32,232 bases of DNA from Tannerellaceae bacterium (lineage in GTDB: Bacteria > Bacteroidota > Bacteroidia > Bacteroidales > Tannerellaceae): NCBI GenBank assembly GCA_031284375.1, contig JAISZY010000204.1, positions 1 through 32,232 of the forward strand. The letters are read 5' to 3'. Made by a program: the position numbers and the translations under genes. Below are positions 1 through 6,916 of the stretch, piece after piece. Numbering within the stretch: position 1 is the stretch's first letter; each line of letters begins with the position of its first letter. The notes under the pieces were generated by a model. It was not told the DNA's origin and did not search any database. It saw only the letters and a program-made list of their open reading frames with translations.

Positions 1-105
1 AATGCCATAGAGAAAGAACTAAAAACCCGCTACAAGCATTATGCCCGCCAGAATGCGCCCTTTAGTCAATATGGTTTCGGCGCCACGATGGTCACGATAT
101 GCTAA
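1..105 (+). CDS. C-terminal end of an unidentified protein (partial)
   Basis: Frame 1 is open from the window edge to a TAA at 103-105 and gives about 34 residues ending in GFGATMVTIC. The composition looks coding (Tyr, Arg and Lys rich with no early stops), and the next gene starts 27 bases later on the same strand, so it may head an operon with the CYTH gene. I do not recognise the family from this fragment. It is absent from the ORF track because it has no start inside the window. Confidence 0.5.
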   Translation, partial: NAIEKELKTRYKHYARQNAPFSQYGFGATMVTIC

Positions 106-132
106 GGCAAACACCGGAAATACATACTCGAA

Positions 133-612
133 ATGATAGAAATAGAACGAAAATTTACCCTCCTCTCCGGCAACTTCCGCAAGGAAGCGACCCATTCGCG
201 CCGCATCACCCAAGGATACATCTGCGCCGACGAAGGACGAACCGTACGGATTCGACTGTCCGACGGCGAAGCCTTTCTCACCATCAAAGGCCCTTCGGAC
301 CAAAAAGGCTGGAGCCGGTATGAATTTGAACAAAAGATACCCACGGCCGATGCCGTAGAACTCCTCCAACTCTGCCGGGAAGGCATCATCGACAAGATTC
401 GTTACTACATCCCCCAAGGAAAACATGTATGGGAAGTAGACGTATTTTGCGGAGAAAACGAAGGACTGGAGATAGCCGAAATAGAACTGGCCGGAGAAAA
501 CGAACCCTTCGACAAACCCGCCTGGCTGGGAAAAGAAGTAACCGGCGATGAAAGATACTACAACGCCATGCTCGCCCATACGCCCTACAAACAATGGAAA
601 AATAAAGATTGA
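133..612 (+). CDS. CYTH-domain protein (triphosphate tunnel metalloenzyme family)
   Basis: A 159-residue cytoplasmic protein that consists of a single CYTH domain. The N-terminus has the defining ExExK signature (EIERK, residues 3-7). The paired basic and acidic residues that line the tunnel can also be seen: R39/R41 in VRIRL, K52 in TIKG, E64/E66 in YEFEQK, K88/R90, and the alternating acidic residues of EVDVF (101-105) and EIAEIEL (113-119). Members of the family bind triphosphate compounds with divalent metal and act as inorganic triphosphatases, thiamine triphosphatases or class IV adenylate cyclases; the exact substrate cannot be read from the sequence. The length fits the short stand-alone bacterial members. 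It lies 18 bases upstream of the S46 peptidase gene on the same strand and could be cotranscribed with it. Confidence 0.9.
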   Translation: MIEIERKFTLLSGNFRKEATHSRRITQGYICADEGRTVRIRLSDGEAFLTIKGPSDQKGWSRYEFEQKIPTADAVELLQLCREGIIDKIRYYIPQGKHVWEVDVFCGENEGLEIAEIELAGENEPFDKPAWLGKEVTGDERYYNAMLAHTPYKQWKNKD

Positions 613-630
613 CATTAAATAAAAAGTAAT

Positions 631-2784
631 ATGAAAAAATGGTTTGCCCTATGGACATTGTCCGTTATCACCCCCGGCCTCTATGCCGACGAAGGTATGT
701 GGATGCTTCCTTTGCTGAAGCAACAACGATTCTCCGAGATGCAAGCCCTGGGATTAAAACTCCAGGATTACCACATCTATCACCCCGATTCGTCTTCCCT
801 GAAAGACGCCGTAGTTATTTTCGACGGCGGATGCACCGGCGAAATCATCTCGTCCGACGGATTAGTACTCACCAACCATCACTGCGGATACAGCCGGATA
901 CAACAACACAGCTCGCCCGAACACGATTACCTGACCAACGGCTATTGGGCTACAACGCGCAAAGAAGAATTGCCTAATCCGGGACTGAGCGTCACCTTTA
1001 TCGAAAAAATAGAAGACGTAACCGAATACGTGCTCTCACGCCTCGAAAAAGACGACGACCCTACGGGCATGAACTTTCTCTCCGCCACATACCTGAACGC
1101 GCTGGCAGCAGAAAAACTTGGCCGGCAATTCCTCCGCGAGCATCCCGGCACGGAAGTAGAAATCAGAGCCTTCTATGGAGGAAACCAATACTATATGTTC
1201 ACCAAAAAACGATACGCCGACGTCCGGCTGGTAGGAGCGCCGCCCTCGTCGGTCGGAAAGTTCGGCGCCGATACGGACAACTGGATGTGGCCCCGTCATA
1301 CGGGCGACTTCTCGCTCTTCCGCGTCTATGCCGACGCCAACGGCAACCCGGCCGAATATTCCGAAACCAACCTCCCCCTTCGCCCCAAACGCTGGCTCCG
1401 CATCTCAACGCGAGGCATAGAAGAAAACGATTTCGCCATGATGATAGGCTTTCCCGCACGCACAAACAAATACTACACCTCGTGGGAAGTGGCCGAACGA
1501 CGCGACATAGACAACGCCATACGCATCCATATCCGTAACCTCCGACAGCAAATCATGCTCGAAGAAATGCTGAAAGACCCCGCCCTGCGCATCCGCTACG
1601 CCAACAAATACGCCTCCTCGACCAATGCCCACAAAAACGCGGAAGGCTCATCCTGGGCTATCAACAACCGCAACCTGGAACAGGTAAAGCAAGCCGAACA
1701 AGACCGCCTGATTGCCTGGGCCAAACAAACAAACAAGCCGGACTATCCCGATGCCCTGCGGATGATGGAACAAATCGTGACAGACAGGAAGAGCCTACGC
1801 TATCGGAGCGTGTTACTCGACGAAGCCCTGCTGCGCGGAATAGAATTTACCGGCATACCCGTCGATATTCAGCCCGTGGTCGATGCGCTGAAAGGGAACG
1901 ATAAACAAAAACGGCAAGAACAAATCCGATTGCTCGCCATGGCATACCGTCGCTTTTTCAACGCCAATTATTCGCCCCAATTGGACAAGAAAATAGCCAA
2001 GGTAATGCTGAAGGAATATCGCCGCCTGGCCGCTGCGTACCACCAGCCGGCTTATTTCGCCGTGATCGACAAGAAATTCAAAGGCAACACCGATCGCTTT
2101 GTAAACTATCTTTTCGAAAACTCTATCTACGGAAAGTCCGAAAACTTCAGCGCCTTCCTCGAACGCCCTTCGGCCCAAGCCCTCGAAAAAGACCCGATGA
2201 TTCTCTTCGCCCAAGCCGTACAAAACGAACGGAAAGCCATCGCTTCGGCCTTGAACGAGTTCGACGTCGCCTTGGCATCCGAACATCGCAACTACGTAAA
2301 AGGTTTGTTGGAAATGCAAGACGGAGCGCATTTCCCCGACGCCAATTCAACCATCCGCCTCACCTACGGACAGAAGAAAGGATACGCCCCGCGCGATGCC
2401 GTTTATTACGAAAGTCAGACTACACTCCACGGCGTGATGGAAAAAGAAGACCCCAACAACTGGGAATTTGTCGTACCCCCACGTCTGAAAGAACTGTACG
2501 AAGCGCAGGATTTCGGCCCTTACCGGATGTCCAACGGAAAGATGCCCGTAGCCTTCACCCTCAACACGCATACAACGGGCGGAAACTCCGGCAGCCCCGT
2601 ACTGAACGCAACCGGCGAACTGATAGGCATCAACTTCGACCGTAATTGGGAAGGCGTAGGAGGCGACATCCAATACCTGCCCGACTATCAGCGAAGCATC
2701 ATCGTAGACATCCGCTACGTTCTCTTCCTTATCGACAAATACGCCGGCGCCGGCTATCTGCTAAAAGAAATGGAGATAGAATAA
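631..2784 (+). CDS. dpp11: S46-family dipeptidyl-peptidase, DPP11-type (Asp/Glu-specific)
   Basis: A 717-residue secreted serine exopeptidase that removes N-terminal dipeptides from oligopeptides in the periplasm. An N-terminal signal peptide probably ends near YA-DEG (residue 19/20). The chymotrypsin-like triad is visible: His84 in TNHHCGY, Asp226 in RHTGDF and Ser653 in GGNSGSP. In the S46 family the residue 18 positions after the catalytic Ser sets specificity: Gly in DPP7 (hydrophobic P1) and Arg in DPP11 (Arg673 in P. gingivalis numbering). Here it is Arg671 in NFDRNWEGVGG, which points to cleavage after Asp or Glu. The length is normal for the family (about 710-720) and the gene appears intact. 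Such peptidases feed the amino-acid fermentation of asaccharolytic Bacteroidales. The gene starts 18 bases after the CYTH stop. Confidence 0.93.
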   Translation: MKKWFALWTLSVITPGLYADEGMWMLPLLKQQRFSEMQALGLKLQDYHIYHPDSSSLKDAVVIFDGGCTGEIISSDGLVLTNHHCGYSRIQQHSSPEHDYLTNGYWATTRKEELPNPGLSVTFIEKIEDVTEYVLSRLEKDDDPTGMNFLSATYLNALAAEKLGRQFLREHPGTEVEIRAFYGGNQYYMFTKKRYADVRLVGAPPSSVGKFGADTDNWMWPRHTGDFSLFRVYADANGNPAEYSETNLPLRPKRWLRISTRGIEENDFAMMIGFPARTNKYYTSWEVAERRDIDNAIRIHIRNLRQQIMLEEMLKDPALRIRYANKYASSTNAHKNAEGSSWAINNRNLEQVKQAEQDRLIAWAKQTNKPDYPDALRMMEQIVTDRKSLRYRSVLLDEALLRGIEFTGIPVDIQPVVDALKGNDKQKRQEQIRLLAMAYRRFFNANYSPQLDKKIAKVMLKEYRRLAAAYHQPAYFAVIDKKFKGNTDRFVNYLFENSIYGKSENFSAFLERPSAQALEKDPMILFAQAVQNERKAIASALNEFDVALASEHRNYVKGLLEMQDGAHFPDANSTIRLTYGQKKGYAPRDAVYYESQTTLHGVMEKEDPNNWEFVVPPRLKELYEAQDFGPYRMSNGKMPVAFTLNTHTTGGNSGSPVLNATGELIGINFDRNWEGVGGDIQYLPDYQRSIIVDIRYVLFLIDKYAGAGYLLKEMEIE

Positions 2785-2808
2785 GGAATACTCAAAATAT
2801 CCACTACG

Positions 2809-2932
2809 CCTGGATTGCTTCACCCTTCGGGTTCGCAATGACGTGCCCCCGCCACCTCCGTCCTTGCGAACCCGGAGGGTGAAGCAAGCCAGCGCTGCCC
2901 CGTCATTGCGAACAGGGTGAAGCAATCCAGGG
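2809..2932. repeat. Cluster of three palindromic intergenic repeat units
   Basis: Three related units of about 32-35 bases fill the gap after the peptidase gene. Unit 1 (2809-2843) runs as CCTGGATTGCTTCACCC...TTCGCAATGACG. Units 2 (2860-2894) and 3 (2901-2932) are in the opposite orientation, with TTGCGAA...GGGTGAAGCAAGCC and CATTGCGAA...GGGTGAAGCAATCC. Units 1 and 3 are therefore inverted copies able to form a long hairpin. The core resembles the CATTGCGA...GAAGCAATCC repeats scattered through many bacterial genomes. The ORF-track start at 2917 falls inside unit 3 and is not the real start of the next gene. Confidence 0.75.
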
Positions 2933-2976
2933 AACCTTATAACAACCATAGTTTACTTACACATAAAATTATTTTT

Positions 2977-3423
2977 ATGAGAACACATTCCATTTATTTC
3001 ATCCTTCTCTTCGCCCTCTTATCCTTAGGAGGATGTGCAGATAAGAACAGCGAAGAAGAAGAAAATATTGAGGGTATATTAGAACCCTCTCAACGCATCC
3101 TGGGGCAATGGCAAGAAATTGCCTGCGGAAACGAATATAATCCCGAACTCCCCCCCACCTCTCAGACCATTGAGTTCTTTTCCGGCGGAACGTATTACGG
3201 CGCCTATGGCTTCCATAACGGCTGGAATGTTGGCAAGGCTGATTACCAAATAGCATCCGATTCATTGATTTTGTCCCGAGAAGGCAGCCGTATACATATT
3301 TACCGGTACATTTTTATCGGCAAAAAACAACTTCTGGTAGATCACATCTATGGCGATGTGCCATACGTAATGACTATACCTAAATATCATATTTTCGAAC
3401 GAATAAACACCCAAAAACCATGA
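2977..3423 (+). CDS. Lipocalin-like lipoprotein, paralogue 1
   Basis: A 148-residue predicted lipoprotein. The ATG at 2977 is chosen over 2917 because it directly gives a signal peptide with lipobox LGGC (Cys at residue 20) and because 2917 lies in a dispersed repeat. After an acidic linker (NSEEEENIE) comes GQWQEIACGNEYNPELPP, then IEFFSGGTYYG and a C-terminal strand ending YHIFERI. The same scheme, G-W-EIA-GN-PEL ... IEF-T ... I-KRI, recurs in the genes at 4364 and 4822, so the three are paralogues. The pattern resembles small Bacteroidetes lipocalin-like lipoproteins, probably a beta-barrel binding domain at the outer membrane; the ligand is unknown. Its stop overlaps the next start (ATGA), which suggests translational coupling. 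The family call is by pattern only. Confidence 0.75.
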   Translation: MRTHSIYFILLFALLSLGGCADKNSEEEENIEGILEPSQRILGQWQEIACGNEYNPELPPTSQTIEFFSGGTYYGAYGFHNGWNVGKADYQIASDSLILSREGSRIHIYRYIFIGKKQLLVDHIYGDVPYVMTIPKYHIFERINTQKP

Positions 3424-4343
3424 AACAGCTTATTTGTATTTTCCTTGCGCTTTTAAGCAGCGGCATCGCAGTTTCCGCACAAGTGTATAGCTACTATTAT
3501 GATAGCAGGGATGCATTTTGCAAGTTTCCGCAGTTGAAACCGGTTTACGACCGTGCATTTATAAAATCCATGCCTTCTTTCAATGTAGACAGCCTGCTGG
3601 AAGAAGACAGAAAACAGGAAGAAGGAGGCCTCTGGAAGGGACCCTTCCGCTTTGGATACGCTTTTGATGTGGATTACACGCTAAACGACGGGCAATGGAC
3701 GGTAGAAGAAGACAAACGCATCTGGCGCCTGCGTTTCTATTCCAAAGGAGCTTATTCCCTCAATTTTGTTTTTTCCGAAATGAACCTGTCGCCGGACGCC
3801 GAACTATACATCTTCAGTACGTATGGATATATGGTCTATGGGCCGGTAACGCAATACCAAATCCTTACAACGGGGAATTTCCTGTCCGATTTGCTGATAG
3901 GAGACGATGTAGTGATTCAATTAATAGAGTCTGCCGCTACGAAAGAGGAATCGAAGTTGAGAATTTCGCGCGTGGTTCATGGCTACCACAACACGTATGA
4001 GGGAAGGTATTCTCCACCGGATACTCCGCCATCCACCACCCCATGTATAAGTTCCTATTCCGATATCCTCACAATGAAAAACCCCATAACAAGCAACAGT
4101 TACACGGTTGTTTCGGGAACAAACAAGCAGGTTACGGTTTCTTTTCCCTACGATGAAAACACCGTACCGGTAAACCGGACCATCGCCTGGTCGCTATACA
4201 ATTCTTCCGGCGCATTGGCAGCAAGCGGACGTATCGCGGCGCAAGGCGGAACGCTGAACTTCGGCAACCTGCCAAGCGGCATCTATGTGCTTTCGCTCGA
4301 CACGGAAGCCACCCCGTATACCCACAAGATTGTTCTGAAATAA
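3420..4343 (+). CDS. T9SS-exported protein: protease-type prodomain joined to a sorting domain, catalytic domain absent
   Basis: A 307-residue secreted protein of unknown function. Residues 1-20 are a signal peptide (ending VSAQ). Residues of about 30-185 resemble the N-terminal prodomain of secreted Bacteroidetes serine endopeptidases of the lysyl-endopeptidase type: IWRLRFYSKGAYSLNFVFSE, LSPDAELYIFSTYGYMVYGP, then LIGDDVVIQLIES and KLRISRVVHGY. A Pro/Thr linker (YSPPDTPPSTTP) follows. The last 80 or so residues form a type IX sorting domain (SLYNSSGALAASGRIA, LPSGIYVLSLDT, THKIVLK). No His/Asp/Ser protease core lies between prodomain and tail, so it is either a decayed protease or a stand-alone inhibitor- or chaperone-like module. 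It overlaps the upstream lipoprotein by 4 bases and is followed by two lipoprotein paralogues. The prodomain match is from memory of the family pattern. Confidence 0.75.
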   Translation: MKQLICIFLALLSSGIAVSAQVYSYYYDSRDAFCKFPQLKPVYDRAFIKSMPSFNVDSLLEEDRKQEEGGLWKGPFRFGYAFDVDYTLNDGQWTVEEDKRIWRLRFYSKGAYSLNFVFSEMNLSPDAELYIFSTYGYMVYGPVTQYQILTTGNFLSDLLIGDDVVIQLIESAATKEESKLRISRVVHGYHNTYEGRYSPPDTPPSTTPCISSYSDILTMKNPITSNSYTVVSGTNKQVTVSFPYDENTVPVNRTIAWSLYNSSGALAASGRIAAQGGTLNFGNLPSGIYVLSLDTEATPYTHKIVLK

Positions 4344-4363
4344 AAACACAACACGATCCGATT

Positions 4364-4795
4364 ATGCAACTAAAAACATTTTCCATAATTCCTATTTTCT
4401 TCGCCCTCTCATACTTGAGCGAATGTGGAGACTACTACAACATAGAACCCACTGCGAAAACTATCCTGGGGAAATGGCAAGAGATTGCCCGCGGAAACGA
4501 TTGGTATCCCGAACTCGAACCCGATGGACACATCATTGAATTTCTACCCGACGGAACAATGCCCGAAGGAACTTATCACAGTGGCTCTTTCACCCTCAGT
4601 CTGATTGGAATCCGAACGTCAAGCTACCAGATAGACGAAGAGTTTGTGTATCTGAACAGCGGCAAGCCGCTGATAGGGTATACCTACCAATACAGCTTTA
4701 GCGGAACAGATACGCTCCGGATGGATCTTATCTCCGGTGTGAGGACATTTTCCATGGGAACCCCTCTTTTTAATATCTACAAACGAGTAAAATAA
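4364..4795 (+). CDS. Lipocalin-like protein, paralogue 2 (atypical lipobox)
   Basis: 143 residues, starting 20 bases after the T9SS protein. The core GKWQEIARGNDWYPELEPDG-HIIEFLPDG and the ending TPLFNIYKRVK make it a close paralogue of the genes at 2977 and especially 4822. The two later copies also share near-identical DNA at their ends (CTCTTTTTAATATCTACAAACGA) and in the core, which indicates recent tandem duplication. The signal sequence ends LSECGD: a Glu stands at position -1 where Gly, Ala or Ser is expected before the lipid-modified Cys, so lipidation may be impaired. Its role is unknown; by family it would be a small beta-barrel protein of the periplasm or outer membrane. It carries an extra segment (EGTYHSGSFTLSLIGIRT) relative to paralogue 3. 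Confidence 0.75.
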   Translation: MQLKTFSIIPIFFALSYLSECGDYYNIEPTAKTILGKWQEIARGNDWYPELEPDGHIIEFLPDGTMPEGTYHSGSFTLSLIGIRTSSYQIDEEFVYLNSGKPLIGYTYQYSFSGTDTLRMDLISGVRTFSMGTPLFNIYKRVK

Positions 4796-4821
4796 ATTCA
4801 CTCATAACACCCCACATCATT

Positions 4822-5244
4822 ATGCAACTTAAAACAATTTATCTAATCCTTGCCCTCGCCCTCTTGGTTCCAACAGGATGCGCAGACAATAACGAGGAAC
4901 AAGAAGTAACGATGGAAATCCGGGAACTCTTCCTGGGGAAATGGAAAGAAATCGCCCGCGGAAATGATCTACATCCCAAACTCGAACCCGATGGACACAT
5001 CATTGAATTTCTGCCGGACGACACCTATCATGCTTATTTCGACAATGGAGAAGTTTCAACAAGCAGCTACCGGATAGATGCAGAATTTATGTACTACGAC
5101 GGCGGAACACCCCCCAGCGGATTTACTTACCGATACGGTTTCTCCGGCACAGACACGCTCCGGCTGGATTATGTGACCGGAAATCTAACCAAAATATCAT
5201 CTACCCCTCTTTTTAATATCTACAAACGAATAAACACCCCGTGA
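4822..5244 (+). CDS. Lipocalin-like lipoprotein, paralogue 3
   Basis: A 140-residue predicted lipoprotein with a normal lipobox (PTGC, Cys at residue 20) and an acidic tether (NNEEQE). The core is GKWKEIARGNDLHPKLEPDG, IIEFLPDDT, then SSYRIDAEFMYYDGG, GFSGTDTLRLDYV and TPLFNIYKRINTP. It is the last gene of the cluster 2977-5244 and lies 26 bases after paralogue 2, with a possible terminator just downstream. Paralogues 2 and 3 begin with almost the same sequence (MQLKT), including the untranslated bases before the start. The function is unknown; a lipocalin-like ligand-binding role is an inference from the general pattern. Confidence 0.77.
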   Translation: MQLKTIYLILALALLVPTGCADNNEEQEVTMEIRELFLGKWKEIARGNDLHPKLEPDGHIIEFLPDDTYHAYFDNGEVSTSSYRIDAEFMYYDGGTPPSGFTYRYGFSGTDTLRLDYVTGNLTKISSTPLFNIYKRINTP

Positions 5245-5267
5245 ACCATGAAACAAAACATCGCAGC

Positions 5268-5310
5268 CGGCCTTACCCCTTAAAAACGGCAAGGCCGACT
5301 GATTTTTGTT
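5268..5310 (+). terminator. Probable intrinsic terminator of the lipoprotein cluster
   Basis: An inverted repeat, CGGCCTT (5268-5274) and AAGGCCG (5291-5297), with a 16-base loop, is followed by a T-rich run (GATTTTTGTTT). It lies 23 bases after the last lipoprotein stop. The stem is only 7 bp, so efficiency is uncertain. Confidence 0.5.
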
Positions 5311-5324
5311 TAAGAATCATTCAC

Positions 5325-5610
5325 ATTCAACGCTTCGCACAAATTCTAAACCTTGATCAACGTTTCATTCAACGTTTCGCGCAAAATATATTTTACAAAA
5401 ATTTATATTCAACGCTTCGCGCAAATTCTAAACCTTGATCAACGTTACAATCAACGCTTCGCGCAAATTCTAAACCTTGATCAACGTTACAATCAAGGCT
5501 TCGCACAAATTCTAAACCTTGATCAACGTTTCATTCAAGGCTTCGCGCAAATTCTAAACCTTGATCAACGTTTCATTCAAGGCTTCGCGCAAATTCTAAA
5601 CCTTGGTCAA
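5325..5610 (+). repeat. 42-bp direct tandem repeat, about 7 copies
   Basis: Units start at 5325, 5367 (degenerate, 40 bp), 5407, 5449, 5491, 5533 and 5575 (truncated). The consensus runs ATTCAACGCTTCGCGCAAAT then TCTAAACCTTGATCAACGTT plus TC. Copies differ at a few sites (CGC/GGC, GCG/GCA, TTTCATT/TTACAAT). Because 42 is a multiple of 3, one frame stays open (IQRFAQILNLDQRF repeated), but the differences among copies change amino acids and there is no convincing start, so it is read as non-coding. There are no spacers, so it is not CRISPR. It sits between the terminator and the promoter of the next gene and fills most of the 468-base gap. Confidence 0.9.
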
Positions 5611-5631
5611 ATTTTTTTTTGAAAAAAACAG

Positions 5632-5661
5632 TTGCATATATTGTTTTTTTTCCCATATTTG
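5632..5661 (+). promoter_or_regulatory. Probable Bacteroidetes-type promoter
   Basis: TTG at 5632-5634 and CATATTTG at 5654-5661 are close matches to the Bacteroidetes -33 (TTTG) and -7 (TAnnTTTG) elements, with about 20 bases between them. The site is 52 bases before the ATG at 5713 in a T-rich stretch just past the tandem repeat. Confidence 0.45.
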
Positions 5662-5712
5662 TGCCCAATAGAAAAACATACCATTTATATATTCATCTAA
5701 AAAATAACGATC

Positions 5713-6903
5713 ATGCTGGAAATAATTATTCAACCCTCAGTGATGGGAAAATTGCGAAATGCCGAACATTTCGATATGCTCTTCAACGTTGTCCTCCACG
5801 TAAAAAGCAAAGGAGAACTGAAACCCGCCGCCCTTCTGACCTCTTGGAACGCCTTCGATCAAGCCTTCGACCACGAAGACAAAATCTACAAACGAGCTGC
5901 CAAACGCGAAGAAACAACCCTCATTAAAGCCGCCCACGAAAAACGAAAAAAATCCTATATGGGATTCAAATATCTGGTCGAAGCCGCCTCTTACGACGGA
6001 ACTCCTGCCTCGCAGGATGCCGCCAAACTGATCCTCTCCGTAATGGAAAACTATCACAGCGCCTATTATGCGCCCATGACGGAGGCCTCGGCCCTCTTCG
6101 TGAACCTTGTCCAAGACATGGAAAAAGAAAATCACGCCGACAAAGTGGCCCTCATCACCGGAGCAGCCGTAGCGCTGGCCAACCTCAAGGCAAACAACGA
6201 AGCCTTTATAACCCTCATGGCCGGACGTACCTTTGCCGAAGAAGAAGCCAAAGTGGAAGGCACCATGAGCGACGCCCGAAAACAAACAGACCAGAAATTC
6301 ACCCTCTTTGCCGAAGACGTGAACGCCTTCTACCGAACCAACGAAAGAGCAGCGACCAAAGACCCCGAAGTAAGCGCCCTGCTGGCCGACATCATCGTCT
6401 TTATCAACTCCTATATCCACAAATACGAAACAACCTATTCCCGCCGCAATGCCAAATATCACAGCGGCGGCAACAAACCCTCGCAACCCGACGAAGAACT
6501 CCCCGACGAACCGGCCCAACCCGCCATCCCGGAGTTCTCCATCAACGCCCAGGAAACATTGGGCAACAGCTCCGTCATCTCCGGCTACGGCACCCAGATG
6601 ACCCTCCGCGCTACCGACCCAGAGGCCTTTGCCGACGTACTCTACCCCGTAGCCCGCGGCGGTATCCTGAAGCTCGCCTATCCCGAAACGGAAAACGCAG
6701 AACTTTACCCCATAGCCGATTTCCTGTTCGACACCGACGGCACAACCCCCATCGGCCTCTTGGTAGACGCCCCGAACGCCTACACAGCCTTTGCCAAACC
6801 CTTCGTCGCCTCCGGCCCGGCAGAGACCCAGGTATTGAAAGACGACCAACTCTTAGCCATCCTCTTAGAGGTACAGTTCCCGGCTACAATGAGCGAAGGG
6901 TAA
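5713..6903 (+). CDS. DUF6261-like family protein
   Basis: 396 residues with no signal peptide or membrane segment. The first 250 or so residues are alpha-helical in character, with charged helices (VALITGAAVALANLKANNEA, FTLFAEDVNAFYRTNER) typical of the poorly characterised Bacteroidales DUF6261 family. A Pro-rich linker (SQPDEELPDEPAQPAIPE, about 256-273) separates this from a C-terminal part of about 120 residues (INAQETLGNSSVISGYG to the end), which looks like a beta-rich appended domain. The function is unknown. The assignment rests on remembered family appearance. The gene has its own likely promoter and ends 13 bases before the ATPase gene, so the two may be cotranscribed. The 370-aa antisense ORF over it is a codon-bias shadow. 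Confidence 0.7.
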   Translation: MLEIIIQPSVMGKLRNAEHFDMLFNVVLHVKSKGELKPAALLTSWNAFDQAFDHEDKIYKRAAKREETTLIKAAHEKRKKSYMGFKYLVEAASYDGTPASQDAAKLILSVMENYHSAYYAPMTEASALFVNLVQDMEKENHADKVALITGAAVALANLKANNEAFITLMAGRTFAEEEAKVEGTMSDARKQTDQKFTLFAEDVNAFYRTNERAATKDPEVSALLADIIVFINSYIHKYETTYSRRNAKYHSGGNKPSQPDEELPDEPAQPAIPEFSINAQETLGNSSVISGYGTQMTLRATDPEAFADVLYPVARGGILKLAYPETENAELYPIADFLFDTDGTTPIGLLVDAPNAYTAFAKPFVASGPAETQVLKDDQLLAILLEVQFPATMSEG

Positions 6904-6916
6904 TATCGTTCGCCAC

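Noticed and set aside
5325-5610. CRISPR array
   Set aside because: Repeats are directly abutting with no unique spacers, and no cas genes are present.
5353-5622. 89-aa ORF through the 42-bp repeats as a repeat protein
   Set aside because: No credible start or RBS, no signal, and differences among copies change amino acids; more simply explained by a non-coding tandem repeat whose unit is divisible by three.
5737-6849. 370-aa minus-strand ORF over the DUF6261-like gene
   Set aside because: Gly/Val/Phe-rich composition without domains; it is the antisense shadow of a real gene with strong codon bias.
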